This document shows positions 11,152-20,798 of a stretch of 64,000 nt of DNA, piece after piece; position 1 is the stretch's first letter, and every line of letters starts with the position of its first letter. The translations under genes and the position numbers were made by a program. The notes beneath the pieces were generated by a model, which made no database searches, was not told where the DNA came from, and saw only the letters and a list, made by a program, of their open reading frames with translations. The DNA is from Costus lasius (lineage: Eukaryota; Streptophyta; Magnoliopsida; Zingiberales; Costaceae), in NCBI GenBank assembly GCA_027563935.2, contig CM050454.1, positions 27,277,501-27,341,500 of the forward strand. Reading direction: 5' to 3'.

Positions 11152-11852
11152 TCTCCCGATAGAAAGGAAAGAGTCTTCCAAGACTACACCCAAACCATAG
11201 CACAAGTGTGACTCAAATCACTAGGCATGCATATTTCCTTTGCCACTGGATGTTCTTATTGGACAAGCCTGTCAAGCTCGTAATTCCAATATGATGAGCA
11301 TGATTAGAACAGATGAACACAGTCACCTGGGTATGGCCATACACTTTCTCAATCATCTCATCCAGGGGGCCCCTTTAGAACATCACACTCCTTAAACAAG
11401 GAGACGGCAATCCTATGTCTATCACTAGTGCTCTAACCTGACTCAAGCTCACCATCCAAGATAGTCTATAATCATTATGTTTCAAATGATATTGAACTAC
11501 CTCAAAACAATGACAATCATCATTTAGAAAACACAAGTGATCTCAAGTCAGAGGAAATGTGCCACTTGTCATATCCAAGGAATATTCACATTGTGACAAA
11601 CAATTGAACATCCTAGTAGGGTCTGTCCAGTACATCCCATGTACCCATGAGTCTACATCTTATTCCATGCTCGAAGCATCCTATAAGATTAGAACACATA
11701 TTAGTCTTAACCATATCAAGGCTGTCTCATGTTCACCAAGATATATCGACTAAGGACATAATAGCTTGTCAGCCCAGCTGAACAGCTTTGAGACATTATT
11801 CAGAAGAACATATATTGCAGCAGACAATGTAGCTAACTGAATAACAACCATG

Positions 11853-11862
11853 CCTTTATAAA
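11853..11862 (-). promoter_or_regulatory. Possible TATA box in copia B 5' LTR
   Basis: TTTATAAAGG in element sense, about 75 bases into the LTR and conserved in A, D, E and K. The position is rather close to the LTR start for a core promoter, so this is tentative. Confidence 0.3.
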
Positions 11863-11941
11863 CATAACAGTTTATTACATGATACAGATACATTCCCACA
11901 GGCCTCAAACATTAGCCTTAAGGGCATACCCCAACACTGTA

Positions 11942-14900
11942 TGCTGCACAGGCGAGGACAGAGCGCTACAATTTGACGAAGCTCTTCTTTCAGAGCAAAC
12001 TGGCTGAAGGGAGCCCAGTGGGAGCTCACGTGCTCAAGATGATTGGGCACAAGGAGGCTCTAGAGAAACTGGGGCATACCATCAACCAGGAGCTTGCTGT
12101 GGATATTATTCTACAGTCTCTCCCGCCTTCATTCGACGCGTTCATTATTAACTTTAATATGAACAAAATCGATTGTACTCCGGCAGAGCTGCTGAATATG
12201 CTCCTCACTACTGAGGAGACTCTGAAGGGAAAGCCTTCGACCTCTGTCTTAATGGTTCCTTCCAGGAACAAGAAGAAGGGGAAGAAGGGCAAGGCCCCTG
12301 TCAAGAATTACAGCAAGGCTCTGAAGCAGAAGGTGAAGCGGTCTAAGGAATACAGGTGTTTCCACTGTGGCCAGCTGGGTCACTGGAAAAAGGACTGTAA
12401 AGCGCTCCAAGGAGATAAGAGGGGAAGCTTCGCTTCTGGCTCAGGTATATTCGTGACTGAGGTCATGTTTTCTTCTCCTATATCATGGGTGTTGGACACT
12501 GCATGTGGAGTTCACATTTGTTCAAATGTACAGGAACTCAAGAGAAGAAGGCAGGTGGGACAGCATGAGGTGGACCTACGAGTTGGAAACGGGGCACGGG
12601 TTGCTGCTGTTGCTGTAGGAGACTACTTCATTCCTTTACCATCTGGACTTGTATTGGAACTAAACAGTTGTTATTTTGTTCCCAGTATTACTAAAAATAT
12701 TATCTCCATTCCTGCTCTTGTCAGGAAGGGATTTTCCTTTGAATGCAATATTTCAAAGTGTGTTTTATCTTATGATAATATTGTTTATGCAACTGGTTCA
12801 ATTAGCAATGGGTTATTCATGTTGGACATGGAGCGTTCTATACAAAATATTGATATTAAGAAAGCCAAGTATGCTGATGACAGCACCTTGCTATGGCATA
12901 GTCGTTTAGGCCATATTAACAAGAAGCGCATTAAGCGGTTGCATGATAATGGACTGCTGGGATCATTCTCCTATGAGGAGATTGATACATGCAAAGCTTG
13001 TTTGATGGGTAAAATGACGAAGTCACCTTTTCCTCACAAAGGTCAAAGGGCTTCAGGTTTACTTGACCTTATACACAGTGATGTGTGTGGCCATTTAGTA
13101 AACATGCCAGAGGTGGCTATCAGTACTTCATTACCTTTACTGATGATTTCAGTAGGTATGGCTATGTCTTTTTAATGAGACATAAGAGTGAATCTTTTGA
13201 CAAGTTCAAAGAGTTCAAAAATGAAGTACAGAATCAGCTAGGCCGAAATATCAAGGCACTTCGCTCAGATCGAGGTGGTGAATACCTAAGTCATGCGTTT
13301 ACTGACTATCTAAAGGAGTGTGGGATTATCTCACAGCTCACTCCACCAGGAACACCGCAATGGAATGGTGTGTCCGAAAGGAGAAATAGAACGTTACTTG
13401 ATATGGTTCGTTCTATGATGAGTCAGGCTTCTTTACCCAACTCCTTTTGGGGTTTTGCACTGGAAACAGCTGCAAAGATACTAAACCGAGTGCCATCCAA
13501 GGCAGTTTCAAAGACGCCATATGAGTTATGGTATGGGAAACAGCCGAGCTTGACATTTATCAGGATATGGGGCTGCGAGGCTTATGTCAAAAAGCTCGCC
13601 TCTGGGAAACTAGAGAGCAGATCTGACAAATGTATCTTTGTCGGTTACCCTAAGGAAACTAAGGGTTATTATTTCTACGACCCCAAAGAGAACAAGGTTT
13701 TTGTTGCTCGGACGGCCATATTTCTTGAGAAGGAGTTTCTTCTGCAAGAGGCCAGTGGGAGAGAAATAAAGCTGGATGAGAATCCAGAGGAAGGACAAAG
13801 TGCTCAAGCACAGTTGGATGAGCCTGAGCCGGTAGAACAGGTTATTGAACAACCTGAGGCTCAGATATCACGGGAACCGCGAAGATCGGGAAGGATTCGT
13901 CGACAGCCTGAGCGCTATGACGGAGTCTACATCATTGATCATGATGAACCCCTCACTTATGCGGATGCGGTCAGTGGACCGGAGTCAGCGAGATGGCTTG
14001 AAGCTATGCGCGCCGAGATGGACTCCATGTCAGATAACCAAGTTTGGGATTTGGTTGATCCGCCTCCGGGAGTTATCCCTATAGGCTGTAAGTGGATCTT
14101 CAAGAAGAAGATTGACATGGATGGTAACGTGGTTACCTATAAAGGCAGGCTAGTTGCGAAAGGTTTCAAACAAATCTACGGGATAGATTATGATGAAACT
14201 TTCTCACCTGTAGCTATGTTTAAGTCTATTCGGATTCTTTTCGCGATAGCTGCATATTATGATTATGAGATTTGGCAGATGGATGTGAAAACAGCTTTCC
14301 TTAATGGAAATCTGGATGAGGATGTGTATATGACACAACCAGAAGGTTTCACTAATCCATCAGATCGTCATAAGATATGCAAGTTAAAGAAGTCTATTTA
14401 TGGACTTAAGCAAGCATCTAGAAGCTGGAATATTCGTTTTGATGAATCAATCAGTGAATTTGGTTTCATCAAGAACGAGGATGACCCGTGTGTATATAAG
14501 AGGTTTAGTGGGAGCGTGATTACTTTCCTAGTCCTCTACGTCGATGATATCTTGATCATTGGAAATGACATTCCTGAAATGCATGCTGTGAAGGCATGGC
14601 TGAGGAAATGTTTCCAGATGAAAGATTTAGGAGAAGCAGCCTATGTGTTAGGTGTGAAGATCTACAGGGATAGATCGAAGAGGCTTCTCGGGCTGTGCCA
14701 GAGTACTTACATCGATAAAGTCCTGGAGAGATTTCATTTAGAGAATTCTAAACGAGGATATCTTCCAGTCAGACATGGTCTGAATCTTTCGAAGAGTCAG
14801 TGTCCACAAACACAGACTGAGAAAGATGAAATGGACAATACGCCTTATGCTTCGGCTATTGGATCCATTATGTATGCGATGTTGTGTACTCGCCCAGACG

Positions 14901-15520
14901 TCGCTTATGGGTTAAGCGTAACCAGTCATTTCCAAAGTAATCCAGGTATGGCGCACTGGATTGCAGTCAAGAACATTTTAAAATATCTGCGGAGAACCAA
15001 AGATATGTTCTTGATATATGGTGGTCAGGAAGAACTCAGTATAGAGGGATATACTGACGCTTCGTTCCAGTCAGACCAGGATGATTTCCGATCGCAATCA
15101 GGCTATGTTTTTAGCTTGAATGGAGGTGCAGTGGTGTGGAAGAGTTTCAAACAGTCAACTGTTGCTGATTCCACAACAGAAGCCGAGTATGTTGCAGCCT
15201 CGGAAGCATCCAAGGAGGCAGTGTGGATTCGTAAGTTCGTGAGAGAACTTGGTGTCGTTCCTTCGAGTGCAGATCCTTTGGTTATCTTCTGTGATAACAC
15301 TGGAGCAATCGCACAAGCAAAGGAACCACGGTCGCACCAGAAGTCCAAGCACATACAGAGACGGTTTCATTTGATCAGGGAGATCTTAGATCGTGGCGAG
15401 ATCAAAATCTGCAAGGTTCATACAGATGACAATCTGGCAGACCCGCTTACCAAGCCTCTGGCGCAGCAGAAGCATGAGAAGCACTGTAATAATATGGGTT
15501 TGAGATTTCTCAACCATTAG
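11942..15520 (+). pseudogene. gag-pol: Copia A gag-pol remainder, frameshifted
   Basis: This continues the copia A polyprotein after the B insertion, from residue 101 to the C-terminus. The zinc knuckle, the protease motif LDTACG, and integrase zinc-binding residues are read in the first frame. Near 13089-13090 one G is missing from a run that is GGG in B, E and K. This shifts the frame just after the first integrase aspartate (SDVCG), and the first frame stops at 13175. The other frame, open from 13085 to 15520, carries the rest of integrase, RT with YVDD and RNase H. Apart from the frameshift the pol region is well preserved and ends in LNH like B. The PPT and 3' LTR follow directly. Confidence 0.95.
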
Positions 15521-15528
15521 ATTAAGTG

Positions 15529-15540
15529 CAAGTGGGAGAT
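15529..15540 (+). promoter_or_regulatory. Copia A polypurine tract
   Basis: CAAGTGGGAGAT ends at the base before the 3' LTR, identical to the tract of B and E. Confidence 0.85.
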
Positions 15541-17218
15541 TGTTGGGGTATGCCCTTAAGGCTAATGTTTGAGGCCTGTGGGAATGTATCTGTATCATGT
15601 AATAAACTGTTATGTTTATAAAGGCATGGTTATTATTCAGTTGTTTACATTGTCTGCTGCAATATATGTTCTTCTGAATAATGTCTCAAAGCTGTTCAGC
15701 TGGGCTGACATGCTGTTATGTCCTTAGTCGATATATCTTGGTGAACATGAGACAGCCTTGATATGGTTAAGACTAATATGTGTTCTAATCTTATAGGATG
15801 CTTCGAGCATGGAATAAGATGTAGACTCATGGGTACATTGGATGTGCTGGACAGACCCTACTAGGTTATTCAATTGTTTGTCACAATGTGAATAATCCTT
15901 GAATATGACAAGTGGCACATTTCCTCTGACTTGAGATCACTTGTGTTTTCTAAATGATGATTGTCATTGTTTTGAGATAGTTCAATATCATTTGAAACAT
16001 AATGATTATAGACTATCTTGGATGGTGAGCTTGAATCAGGTTAGGGCACTAGTGATAGACATAGGATTGCCGTCTCCTTGTTCAAGGAGTGTGATGTTCT
16101 AAAGGGGCCCCCTGGATGAGATGATTGAGAAAAGAGTATGGCCATACCCAGGTGACAGTGTTCATCTGATCTAATCATGCTCATCATATTGGAGCTACAA
16201 GCTTGACACGCTTGTCCAATAAGAACATCCAGTGGCAAAGGAAATATGCATGCCTTGTGAATTGATTCACACTTGTGCTATGGTTTGGGTGTAGTCTTGG
16301 AAGACTCTTTCCTTTATATCGGGAGACAGTGATGTGTTGCTAGATACCCCTCACTGATCGTGATAATGTGAATTATCGTTACCGACATTTAAAGGAAACC
16401 CTCAGGGTCGCACAATTTGATGATATGGCTTACTTCAGTCAGATCGTGTGGACTGAATTGTTTGGGTTCAGTTTAAAGGGATTTAATCTCTGATTGTAAG
16501 TGAGATCTAGTCTGATCATGTTTGATTGATTAGGGCTTGAGATCGGTAAGCTTCGATCGAGAGAATGATTGCTAGATCGGGCAGATCAGAAGCATCAAGA
16601 GATTAACGGTCAGATCTGGAGCCTTAGGGTTTATTTGAGATCTAGACTAGATCATTGGCTTGATTGGTTCTTAAACCGAACCAATGTGAACCGGCTCATG
16701 AAATGAGCGCATGGTTCAAGGCTTGGCGACTTGTTCACTTGGCGTGAACATTGGAGCGAGGGGTGTGGCTATTTTTAGTAACCACGATCTCCACTTGGAG
16801 ATAACGCTCACGTTCGAATAGCTCTTGCTATTCTCGCCTCTCAAGCGACCTCTCTCTCGACACTCGTTGTGTGTGGCGACGCTTGGAAGATAGAGGAGGT
16901 TTTTGGCCAAAAGAGATCAACACATCTCCATCCCTTTTCACTCGATCAAGGACTCCAAGGAACCTTGCTAGCACAAGGAGCACCAAGGGTAGGCGCATTG
17001 ATCATCTTGTGTGTGAAACTTAGGAGAAGGCTCGCTTGCGTCTTTCCTTCCAAAGCTTCATCAAACCGATGGCAATGGTATGAGTTTATCTTCATCTATT
17101 CAAATATTCGAAAGCTAGTTATATGACATATATAGATCCTTTGAAATCCTAATATCCCATGCAAAATTTTGTTGCGCCACCATTAGGGTTTCTACCCCTT
17201 AGTTAGGGGTTCCCTTCA
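15541..17218 (+). repeat. Copia A 3' LTR
   Basis: 1678 bp, starting TGTTGGGGTATGCCC and ending CCCTTCA (5' LTR: CCCATCA). It carries the hairpin module at 16327-16377 and a TATA-like TTTATAAAGG at 15615-15624. Short frames inside it are not genes. Confidence 0.95.
16327..16377 (+). other. Two-hairpin LTR module, copia A 3' LTR
   Basis: CAGTGA / 18-nt loop / TCACTG, then GATAAT / GTGA / ATTATC at 16362-16377. The second stem differs from B (GATAAC/GTTATC) by a compensated pair. Confidence 0.7.
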
Positions 17219-18247
17219 AGCATGATGCGGAAGGGCGGAGCACGGTCGCGGGCAGGGCAGAAGCAGGGGATGTCGCGCCGGAGAAGGATTTGTTGCCGGC
17301 CGGCCAGTGGTTGACCAAATCAAAAACTGCTACTACTGGAGGTTGGTATGGTTGTGGTGACGACGTGGCAGGAGTTTCGGGGCGGACGATGGCCGGTCGG
17401 AGGAGGACGACGGTGAAAGGCGGGAGTAGGGCAGAAACTGGGCGAAAATAGGGGAACACGTCTGTGTTTCGATTCTGGCGATCGGCGTGGCGGATGGGCG
17501 GATGCCGGTGGCTGTGGCTTCGTCTTGGGGAGAGGGAGTGGTGGCCAAAGTCTCGTGGAGATCCAGCCAGTGGATCGTCGGCGGCGAACTCAGAAAATTC
17601 TGAAAATCTGGAACTGTTACGGCTGGAAGATTGAACTTGTGAGGAAGAAGAGAATGGAGGAGAGGGGAAGAGAGGAGGAAGGGGCTCAGCCCTAGAAGGA
17701 GGTGAGGGGAAGGATAGGCGACACAAGCGCCTCAGAGGAGAAGAAGATCGGAGACATCCGATTGAGGAAGCAAAACCATTTCCATTCAACAAATCTGTCG
17801 ATTACAAGGATACATGAGTGTAAGATATAGGGGAAGCTTTGAGAGAGGTTGCACGCGAACGTTCAAGGTGAACGTTGTTCTTTCCATCTCCAGCAAAGAG
17901 ACGTTGTGCTTCCATTTGCAGCGATGAAGGGAGAGACGTTGAGCCTTCCTTCTTTGCAGTGATCAAGATTTGTGTTGATGTGCGCTTTGATGAAATCCTA
18001 GAATCTGATTTGGAGTTGGCGCATCTTGCTTTGTTGCTGGCTGATCCAATGGAATAGTCTTGGGCTTCTTTGTGGCAAATTATTGCTGATAAGTGGGCTT
18101 TGTCTTGGGCCTCTTATGAAGTGGTTAATTATTGAGCTAGCTTTATTGATTGAGCTTGCTAGCTTATTCGCGACCTCACGAGTCTTTGTCTATGGCACCT
18201 TTAGGCTCCACTTGTATCTTCGTGGCTTGTGGTTCCTGTCCGCATCA
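17219..18247 (-). repeat. G2 left (3') LTR, part right of copia A
   Basis: Matches 20680-20798 plus 28761-29670. It ends in GCATCA against the PPT. The GC-rich part near 17230-17740 produces long antisense open frames rich in Ser, Pro and Arg, which I do not regard as genes. Confidence 0.9.
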
Positions 18248-19653
18248 TTCTCCCCGGGTGAAAAAAAATTCTTCTCCGAAGAATGGTTATTGCGGTGATG
18301 CTGTAGAAGTCCTAGAGGGCCAAAAGTCAATTGTCCTTCATGGGTCTGAATATGCAAAGTGTTGTCATCAGAGCATCCTATCTTGTTGTTCCATGGCCAT
18401 GGTCCAAGCTGTAAGTTAGGGACACCTGCATTGAATTCCCTTTCTCGGTAATATTCATTAGTAAAGTTGTCATAGAAAATCACAATACTTTGAAAAGAAC
18501 AAGGAATGATGAAATCAATATACTCAATTTCAATAAGAGCAGAGTGCAAAGCATGTTTGAGTTCATTATGTTTTGTTGATCCTAATGGTGGTTTAAGGGT
18601 GTGAGTCGAAGGACCTAAGAGACAAGATTCAAGCATCATAGGGTCCTGAGAGAGATTTTCTAAGTCTAGGGGTTTTCCTAAGTGTTGAGGCTTAGGATCT
18701 AAGTCAAGTTCAAAAGGCTCTAAGTATTCCTTAGACTCAGGTTTGGTTAACTTATGCTCAAGTATGAGAGTGGAAGGACCTAGACATGGTTCATAAAACA
18801 TCAAGTTCAATGATGGGCTTTCTAAGCAAGGCCCATGATGCATTAAACTTATAATAGGTGTATCCATACTAGGTTCATCTAAAGAGGTTAGATCTAACTT
18901 AGGTTCAAGCTGAGAACCTATGGGTATGGGCCCTAAAATTGAAGGTAAAGGTGTTGGCCCTAAAATTGAGGGTGAAGGCATTGGTTCTTCCTGTCTTACT
19001 TCTTCAAGCTCACTGGTTTCATCAAGACATGAATTAGGCTCTAAAGTAGGCTCTAAGGTTTGCTCTTGAAGCTCTGAAAGGGTTGAACTTTTTTCTTTAA
19101 TCTGTAAACATTGCTCTTTTAGTCTTTCTAAAATTTGCTTAATCTCTTTAATATCTTCACGCATTTCCTTACAAAGGCTATGTGTTGGCTTTTCATCTTT
19201 AGGATAGACTATGTGTTCCAAACCTTTATGAATAAAACTATAACACCAAGGTTTTGTAAAATAATATCCTTGAAAATCATGCATAAATTCATTGCCTAAT
19301 AAAATGTCAAAGCCTTCTAAACTCATCACATCACACCAAATTTCAGTTCTGATATTGTCTAACTGGATGGGAACTAAACATTGAAAGTCAATTAAAGTTT
19401 TAGTATAGTCTTCCCAAATTATGACATAAGGGTAATCATGTTTTTGCATCGTGAGTCCAAAGTGTTCAAGTGATCTAATAGATATAATATTGAACTTAAC
19501 CTCATGATCTATAATTGTTCTACTTTTATAACCATTACACCAAGCATGAGTTTTGAAGCTATTCAGACTATGTGTGAGAACCTTATGGTTGTCCCTTTTA
19601 GATATAAGTTCTTTTTTGGGTGTGATTTCCCTTTGATAAAAGTGACGCACCAT
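18190..19653 (-). CDS. G2 ORF: degenerate retropepsin-like protein, 487 aa
   Basis: Residues about 35-152 align with the protease region of G1 (about 430-540). Shared features include CNG, an IID/VID strand, PY-I-W, CLVPIQ/CLVPFQ, IWCDVM/IWCDVI and a C-terminal LLG. At the catalytic site G1 has VIDGGSS but this protein has IIDHEVK. The aspartate (D49) remains, while the glycine and serine required in retropepsins are gone, so proteolytic activity is unlikely. Residues about 161-200 look like a coiled coil (EIKQILERLKEQ). The rest is acidic, proline/leucine-rich and low complexity, with PSILGP repeats. The last 18 or so codons run across the PPT into the LTR and give a basic tail (NHKPRRYKWSLKVP). 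It is the only ORF of the element. Related ORFs occur in I and J. The function is unknown; a scaffold or capsid-binding role would be speculation. Confidence 0.8.
   Translation of the reverse strand: MVRHFYQREITPKKELISKRDNHKVLTHSLNSFKTHAWCNGYKSRTIIDHEVKFNIISIRSLEHFGLTMQKHDYPYVIIWEDYTKTLIDFQCLVPIQLDNIRTEIWCDVMSLEGFDILLGNEFMHDFQGYYFTKPWCYSFIHKGLEHIVYPKDEKPTHSLCKEMREDIKEIKQILERLKEQCLQIKEKSSTLSELQEQTLEPTLEPNSCLDETSELEEVRQEEPMPSPSILGPTPLPSILGPIPIGSQLEPKLDLTSLDEPSMDTPIISLMHHGPCLESPSLNLMFYEPCLGPSTLILEHKLTKPESKEYLEPFELDLDPKPQHLGKPLDLENLSQDPMMLESCLLGPSTHTLKPPLGSTKHNELKHALHSALIEIEYIDFIIPCSFQSIVIFYDNFTNEYYREREFNAGVPNLQLGPWPWNNKIGCSDDNTLHIQTHEGQLTFGPLGLLQHHRNNHSSEKNFFSPGENDADRNHKPRRYKWSLKVP
18248..18284 (-). 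promoter_or_regulatory. G2 polypurine tract and adjacent hairpin
   Basis: In element sense the run CACCCGGGGAGAA abuts the 3' LTR. Just upstream is a hairpin ATTCTTC / TCC / GAAGAAT (18268-18284 as read on +). G1 and I have the same arrangement. Confidence 0.7.
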
Positions 19654-19993
19654 GATGTGTTATGAGTAGTTTGGGTGCAAATAGGGTGTAAGCAAGAATT
19701 TTTTTTTTCTAGCAAATAAATTAACAAACATACAAAAGCAACTAAACGTTAGAGCATATAGTTTTTTTTTTTTATGCAAAAACTTCAACAAGCAAATAAC
19801 TTAAAATATGCAAACAAAATATCAAGTAGCAACTAAATGTGAAAGCATGTAATTTTTTTTTGTTTTAAGCAAACAAACTATTAAGAACAACTAAGCATGA
19901 AAGCACAAGTTGAGAATGATTTTTTTTTTTTTTTTTTTTTTGTAATGAGCAAAGCAAAGGATCGTGTGGGCAGACAAGAGTTGCCCACAATTC
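19654..19993 (-). other. G2 leader with homopolymer runs
   Basis: About 340 bases between PBS and ORF with several T runs on the + strand (A runs in the transcript), the longest 22 T at 19920-19941. No gene. Confidence 0.8.
19920..19941. repeat. Poly-T tract (22 T)
   Basis: An uninterrupted run of 22 T. Shorter runs of 8-10 T occur at about 19698 and 19757. In the minus-strand transcript these are A-rich. Confidence 0.95.
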
Positions 19994-20005
19994 GCTCTGA
20001 TACCA
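19994..20005 (-). promoter_or_regulatory. G2 primer-binding site
   Basis: The complement is TGGTATCAGAGC, three bases from the LTR start at 20009. Confidence 0.93.
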
Positions 20006-20008
20006 AAC

Positions 20009-20798
20009 TGATGTAGGGTGGAGACACGGAATTTGATACTAATTAAAGTCCGATTATTATTATTATTATTATTATTTTAATTTTCAAAATAAAGTGCAAA
20101 ATTCAGAAAATAGCTAGAAAATAGCAAATAGATTTCAGTGCTACAAAATATCATTTACGAGAAGTTGTTATGTCTTTCGGACTGATCCATTGTAGCTTCA
20201 GTTGGATCAACTCGTCCCTCTCGTAGAGCAAAGTGAGTTCTTCCTCGTGACGCCAAAGATCAAGATTTTGGTGGCGCCGATTGCTAAAATACCTGCGCAA
20301 ACAAACATATACAGATTAGCGAACAGGAAGTTGAAGCAGGAAATTCATGGAGATCAGAAACAGGGAACGCGAGGTTTGCGTCGTTCATCGACGCTCGAGC
20401 GTGGATTGCTCGTCGGAGGATTTGGAAGCAAGGAGGAGACGAGGCAGCGTCGGTATCGTCGGAACACCGACGGCTGGTGGTGGGGCGAGGCGAGGGTGGC
20501 AACGCAGGCGGAGGTGGGGACGCGCTGTTCAGCAGAACAAGGGAGACGCGGGATCAGATCAGGAATCGTCGGCGTTCATCATGTGGTGCACGATCGCCGG
20601 AACTGCTACGTCTGGGAGTCACCGTGATCATGGCGAAGAGGTGGCCAGAGTTTCATGACGGGCAGTGACTGGTCGGAGGAGCATGATGCGGAAGGGCGGA
20701 GCACGGTCGCGGGCAGGGCAGAAGCAGGGGATGTCACGCCGAAGAAGGATTTGTTGCCGGCCGGCCAGTGGTTGAACAAATCAAAAACTGCTACTACT
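20009..20798 (-). repeat. G2 right (5') LTR, first part
   Basis: Starts TGATGTAGGG and is cut at 20798 by G1. It includes a (ATT)8 microsatellite at 20053-20076. It also holds about one copy of the roughly 196-bp module (20100-20322) that is repeated in element I. Confidence 0.9.
20053..20076. repeat. (ATT)n microsatellite
   Basis: Eight ATT units in the G2 5' LTR. Confidence 0.95.

Larger units (their letters stand above)
2762..11936 (-). mobile_element. Copia B: complete, very young Ty1/copia retrotransposon
   Basis: A 9175-bp element on the minus strand with two 1719-bp LTRs (2762-4480 and 10218-11936), PPT, an uninterrupted gag-pol, leader and PBS, flanked by the exact TSD CTGTA. By-eye comparison of the LTRs finds one difference (T at 3482, C at 10938), so the insertion is very recent. 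It lies within another member of the same coding family (copia A), in opposite orientation. Everything needed for autonomous transposition appears present; activity itself is inferred. Confidence 0.97.
10218..11936 (-). repeat. Copia B 5' LTR
   Basis: 1719 bp, aligned without gaps to 2762-4480 at an offset of 7456, with one mismatch seen. It contains the hairpin module at 11101-11151 and a TATA-like TTTATAAAGG on the minus strand at 11853-11862. It supplies the promoter for the element. Confidence 0.96.
1..17218 (+). mobile_element. Copia A: Ty1/copia LTR retrotransposon, left end outside window, interrupted by copia B
   Basis: The element reads on the + strand: 3' part of the 5' LTR, PBS, leader, gag-pol, PPT and a complete 3' LTR. 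Copia B (2762-11936) lies inside gag, flanked by CTGTA at 2757-2761 and 11937-11941. The first 664 bases match 16555-17218 with about 3 differences by eye, which identifies them as the two LTRs of one element. After the 3' LTR comes AGCAT (17219-17223), the expected TSD. The matching uninterrupted site is visible in the other G2 LTR around 20680-20684, so A inserted into the left LTR of G2. It is no longer coding-competent because of B and a frameshift near 13089. Confidence 0.95.

Noticed and set aside
17199..17792. 197-aa open frame rich in Ser, Pro and Arg
   Set aside because: It crosses the copia A / G2 LTR boundary and lies in GC-rich LTR DNA, with similar frames in the other LTR copies. 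No domain features.
20202..20668. Overlapping + strand frames of 63-141 aa
   Set aside because: They lie in the GC-rich part of the G2 5' LTR, in several frames at once, as expected for high-GC DNA with few stops.
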